In this document: positions 46,413 to 64,000 of the stretch, piece by piece
Position numbering within the stretch: the stretch's first letter is position 1
How the letters are laid out: each line of letters begins with the position of its first letter
Assembly (NCBI GenBank): GCA_009760855.2
Contig: WPIO01000140.1
Coordinates: 646,001-710,000 of the forward strand
Reading direction: 5' to 3'
DNA length: 64,000 nt
From: Cristatella mucedo
Lineage: Eukaryota; Bryozoa; Phylactolaemata; Cristatellidae
The notes under the pieces: model-generated
The model's database searches: none
What the model saw: the letters and a program-made list of their open reading frames with translations, nothing else
Told to the model about the DNA's origin: nothing
Made by a program: the position numbers and the translations under genes

Positions 46413-46943
46413 AGTACATAAACACCCACCACTGATCTGAAACCGTGGTTGGGCCCTGTAGGAGGGTAACACAGCTGGGCTCGGTCCCAGTCGTCGTCGA
46501 AGCAACCAAAAGAGCTACAGATTCACACGAAAAATCATCCAATAGAAATCGTCCAATAGGCTACGCGGAAACCCGCGGGTTTAAGCCGCCGCTAGTTAGC
46601 GGCCAGATGTAGCTTGCCATTACGACGACGTATGGTCAAGGGACACTCGGTGCTGGGCTTTCGTGCATGCAGCTTGTACAAACTATCAAAGGGTCAAGGA
46701 AAGCAACTTCCAGCCCAGAAAAGACTCGATAAAGCAGTAAGGCATAATAGGTATCTTAGCCTTGTAAAAAAAAATCCGTTTTGCTTTGTCGTTGATGGAA
46801 AAGCAGAACTTCCACCACGTCCAGCATTAGTGCAAAAAAAAAGTGTCCCTTTAAACGCGTTAGAGAGCAGGTTAAGCCCGGCTAAAAAACGGACGGGTTG
46901 ACAAGTTTCTTGGCAAATATGAAATATACATAGTAAAATAGTT

Positions 46944-47069
46944 CATATGTATAGCGCCCTAAGAGAACTTAATCTCTATTCAGGCGCTTCACATATGCCT
47001 CGGGGCTCGAGCCCACGACCTCGGCCAGACCTCGGTCCTCGGGGCGAGCGCCTTAACTGCTGGACCAAT
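46944..47069 (-). mobile_element. SINE family A (tRNA-derived, LINE-like tail)
   Basis: A full minus-strand copy: ATTGGTCCAGCAGTTAAGGC head, GTGGGCTCGAGCCCC B box, and the GAAGCGCCTGAATAGAG...GGGCGCTATAC tail. Confidence 0.85.
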
Positions 47070-47384
47070 GAAAGCTAGAGAAGTTATGCGTACGGAGAGG
47101 ATTCCCATGGAGAGGTTGGACTGTAGATCTGTGAGACTTCAGCACATCCACCGTCGTATATCCTGCATGTCCAAGTGTGGACCATTAAGCCACATCGAGA
47201 GGCCCAACCACAAATCCACATCTCAAAAGTTGCAGTCACCAAAACCGAAAAGCCATCTAAATACTTGACCGCACACATCAAAGGGCCACCGTTAACCATC
47301 CGGAGCCTGCACAAAATCATCAGCCTCAATAAGCTGTATGCGGCGTTCAAATTTATGGTAATTAAACGTGCGTAGCACGTAAGA

Positions 47385-47800
47385 AAAGTAAATCTCTATC
47401 CAGGCGCTTCACAACTCACTGTAAGAGAATCAATTGCCGATAGTTAGGAGTACACCAACGGTATCGAGCATGCACAAGCAGACAAGTACTAAGCTTGCTT
47501 AGATCAACATGCTAAATCCAAAATGAAGAGAAACACGACCGCCAGTAAGTGAGACCTCAGGCTAGTAACGTCGGCTGTATCGTGCATAGGCTCATACTCA
47601 AAGCGCACTTAACAACAACAAGGCGACGAGCTCACTGGGGCCAAGGACAAGCTGCCAGAAACAGCTGCGTCTCGGGCTGAGACCTAAAATATGCAAGGTC
47701 ATTGCAGGTGGTGATCGTAAGAGACTTGGTCAGATAAGCGGATAGTATGACGTGGCTACCTCGGGACATTACTGCGGAGGCACACACGGCGTCTGGCCTG
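47385..47800 (-). mobile_element. LINE family C fragment, diverged
   Basis: It starts with a decayed family A-type hairpin (TCTCTATCCAGGCGCTTCAC). Colinear blocks are shared with 63391-63931 (CGAGCATGCAxAAG, ACATGAAGA-type, GGTCATTGCAGGTGG). No frame remains. Confidence 0.45.
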
Positions 47801-47911
47801 TATGTCTATGAGCCAAACAGGCATGGCGAAAACAATTTCCGGCCTCTGTCCATCCGACCCCGACGGCTAATGGGGATAGGTGCATAGGTGCTCACGCGAC
47901 TCCACGCCTAT

Positions 47912-48016
47912 CCAATCTCGCACGCCATTGGTCGGTATCTCGTGGTCTCAGCCGTTTTGTAGTGTCCTAGCGCTGGTAGTATAAAGACGGCAGCTTATCT
48001 GACGAAATTCCACGTG
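47912..48016 (+). promoter_or_regulatory. Probable FASN core promoter (CCAAT, inverted CCAAT, TATA, E-box)
   Basis: CCAAT at 47912-47916, ATTGG at 47927-47931, TATAAAG at 47980-47986 and CACGTG at 48011-48016. The spacing fits a TATA promoter starting transcription near 48010. FASN promoters in vertebrates use E-boxes bound by USF/SREBP and CCAAT boxes bound by NF-Y. Assignment here is inference from position and spacing. Confidence 0.45.
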
Positions 48017-48360
48017 TACGCCAACTCGTACAACTTTTTGAAAGACTGTCGGTGTATCGGATATCGAGGCTGTTATCGTAATCTATAGAGAAAGTGTTCC
48101 GGTACGGCTGATAGGCGCTGGCGCCGTTCCTCGCGTAGGGCCCTATCGCGGTCTCCCCGGCTGTAGCTGTAGCTTTGCGTAGGCGTGCTGCGTGCATATC
48201 GGTGCGTCCCGCCCTTTGCTCGCCTTCTGGCACGCGTCTCGGCCGCGCATCGCATCGCGGCGTCGATTATTACCGACCGGGGCCGTCCGGCCGAGTGCGA
48301 TAGCGGGCCGCCGGCGTTGGCCATGGCGGCCTGCTGGCGGCCTGGGCGCCTTCTGTGTAC

Positions 48361-48430
48361 GTGGTGGTGGTGGTGGTGGTGGTGGTGGTGGTGGCGGCGG
48401 CGGCCGGCGGCGGAGGCGGCGGCGGAGGCT
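48361..48430 (+). repeat. GGT/GGC trinucleotide tract in the probable FASN leader
   Basis: A GGT run of about 34 bp is followed by GGC/GGA-rich sequence, ending 68 bp before the FASN ATG. The sense strand is strongly G-rich. Confidence 0.9.
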
Positions 48431-48497
48431 GGGTGCGATGACCGGCCAACAGGCGCTTGCTTCGTCGCTCAGGCTATAGCCGCCGCTCGGATACAAG

Positions 48498-62918
<14,421 letters not shown>

Positions 62919-63046
62919 TCTCAGACCGAGTCACGTTTAGTCAGTTAGCAGTCGAACGATGAAGTTTTCCTAATCATCTTTTTTTCTATTTATCGGTCCT
63001 CGTTCTGCTATTTATAGTTGCTTATATTTCAGCTATTGTCATTATG

Positions 63047-63052
63047 AATAAA
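63047..63052 (+). promoter_or_regulatory. FASN polyadenylation signal AATAAA
   Basis: A canonical hexamer 129 bp after the stop in an AT-rich 3' flank, implying a short 3' UTR. Confidence 0.7.
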
Positions 63053-63262
63053 TATGTATTCTAATAATTCAACCACTGTGTATGTTTAAATAGTGGCAGC
63101 ATGTGTACAGCACAGCTAGTACCTGGAGGATTGGCAGCACCTGTCGGACTAGGCAGTAAATAGATCAGAGATTTGGCTGATTTGCATAATGTTATCTAAG
63201 TACACTGGATAGCCTCTGCTGTGGCTCTCGCTCAACTTCAAAGGCACAGTAACTAGAAGCAG

Positions 63263-63264
<2 letters not shown>

Positions 63265-63302
<38 letters not shown>
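63265..63302. repeat. CT microsatellite
   Basis: A CT run followed by imperfect CCCTCTCTTT-type sequence. Confidence 0.9.
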
Positions 63303-63304
<2 letters not shown>

Positions 63305-63390
63305 TCTCTTTTTCCCTCTCTTTCTGTCTCCCTCTCTAACCAGTCTAAATGGAAGTTGCATCCCAATTTTTTAATAGTAGCAATACGTGT

Positions 63391-63931
63391 TATGTATAGC
63401 GCCCTTAGAGAACGAAATCTCTACGAATCAGTGTATATGGACTTGATAGCTTCCACGATATCAAGCATGCAAAAGCTAACACGTAGTCTGCTTGGGCCGC
63501 CGTGCAAAAACCAACATGAAGACAATCACGTCCATCAGGTAGTAAGATCTCTGGCGAGTCACGTGCACTTAATCGTTCACGGGTACGTACGAAAACCATA
63601 AAATGACAAATTCAGTGGGGTCAGTAGACCACTGACTTACAGATGCATCTTCAGCTGGGACTCGAAAGATCATTGCAGGTAGTGGCCGTAGCCAGGAGCG
63701 AATGCCAGACTTTCGGTCCATACGATCTGACCAGTGGATGACCAAAAGATTTATGATTAAAGCGAGGTAAGACGACATGAATAGATGCTGAAGAGCGGGC
63801 TGTGCGAGAGCACACAGTGGAGCAAGAAGGTCGAATAGGTCAAGGCTGGTACGAGTGAGTGAAGTGACCTGTAGGCCAGCTTGAGGAGCTTAAAATCGGC
63901 TCGATGCTTGATAGAGAGCCAGTGAGGCTCA
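63391..63931 (-). mobile_element. LINE family C (L2-like) fragment
   Basis: The right part reads on the minus strand as EPHWLSIKHRADFKLLKLAY, then RSLHSLVPA, the LHWLPIK-RIDFKLL block of LINE ORF2 C-termini. The left end carries a family A-type hairpin piece (GCGCCCTTAGAGAAC) at 63400. Confidence 0.6.
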
Positions 63932-63953
63932 GAGAGAGAGAGAGAGAGAGAGC
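63932..63953. repeat. GA microsatellite
   Basis: A run of GA units next to the LINE C fragment. Confidence 0.9.
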
Positions 63954-64000
63954 AACGTATGCTGTGGCAGCTGTGCCGTTGATGATGATAGATCGGAGAG

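Noticed and set aside
46614-46901. 95-codon basic open frame on the plus strand
   Set aside because: No domain, neighbour exon or splice signal supports it.

Overview
This window is nuclear DNA from an animal, most likely an invertebrate; the phylum cannot be fixed from sequence alone. It has GT-AG spliceosomal introns, a one-polypeptide animal fatty acid synthase, a Suv4-20 histone methyltransferase, L2-type LINEs with tRNA-derived SINEs, a Ty3/gypsy-like LTR element, Tc1 and MITE remnants, and long GT, CT and TA microsatellites. No bacterial operon, CRISPR array or rRNA is present.

Three protein-coding genes are supported. (1) On the minus strand, the first two coding exons of a CYTH-domain protein lie at 13077-13235 and 1168-1269. 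The gene runs off the left edge, and its 11.8 kb first intron is filled with L2 copies in both orientations. (2) On the plus strand, a seven-exon Suv4-20/KMT5 gene spans 26285-42840 (573 codons). Its large introns hold LINE, SINE, Tc1 and MITE insertions. (3) On the plus strand, a complete 31-exon type I fatty acid synthase spans 48498-62918 (2604 codons) with KS, AT, DH, pseudo-methyltransferase, ER, KR, ACP and TE in the usual order and all expected catalytic residues visible. A CCAAT/TATA/E-box cluster lies about 0.5 kb upstream and a polyadenylation signal follows the stop. I built all exon joins by hand, keeping frame across each GT-AG junction and matching known family motifs.

The rest is mostly repeats. 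LINE family A has an L2-like reverse transcriptase and a 3' hairpin followed by ATT repeats. SINE family A is tRNA-derived and ends in nearly the same hairpin, so the LINE probably mobilises it. SINE family B is a separate tRNA-derived family with a different 3' stem. LINE families B and C are further L2-like groups. A gutted LTR retrotransposon occupies 19873-24780. A tandem 79-bp repeat near 17 kb carries a perfect 14-bp palindrome in each unit.

The genes do not form a pathway. FASN makes palmitate from acetyl-CoA, malonyl-CoA and NADPH in the cytosol. KMT5 methylates histone H4 lysine 20 in the nucleus. The CYTH protein probably binds or hydrolyses a polyphosphate-containing substrate.
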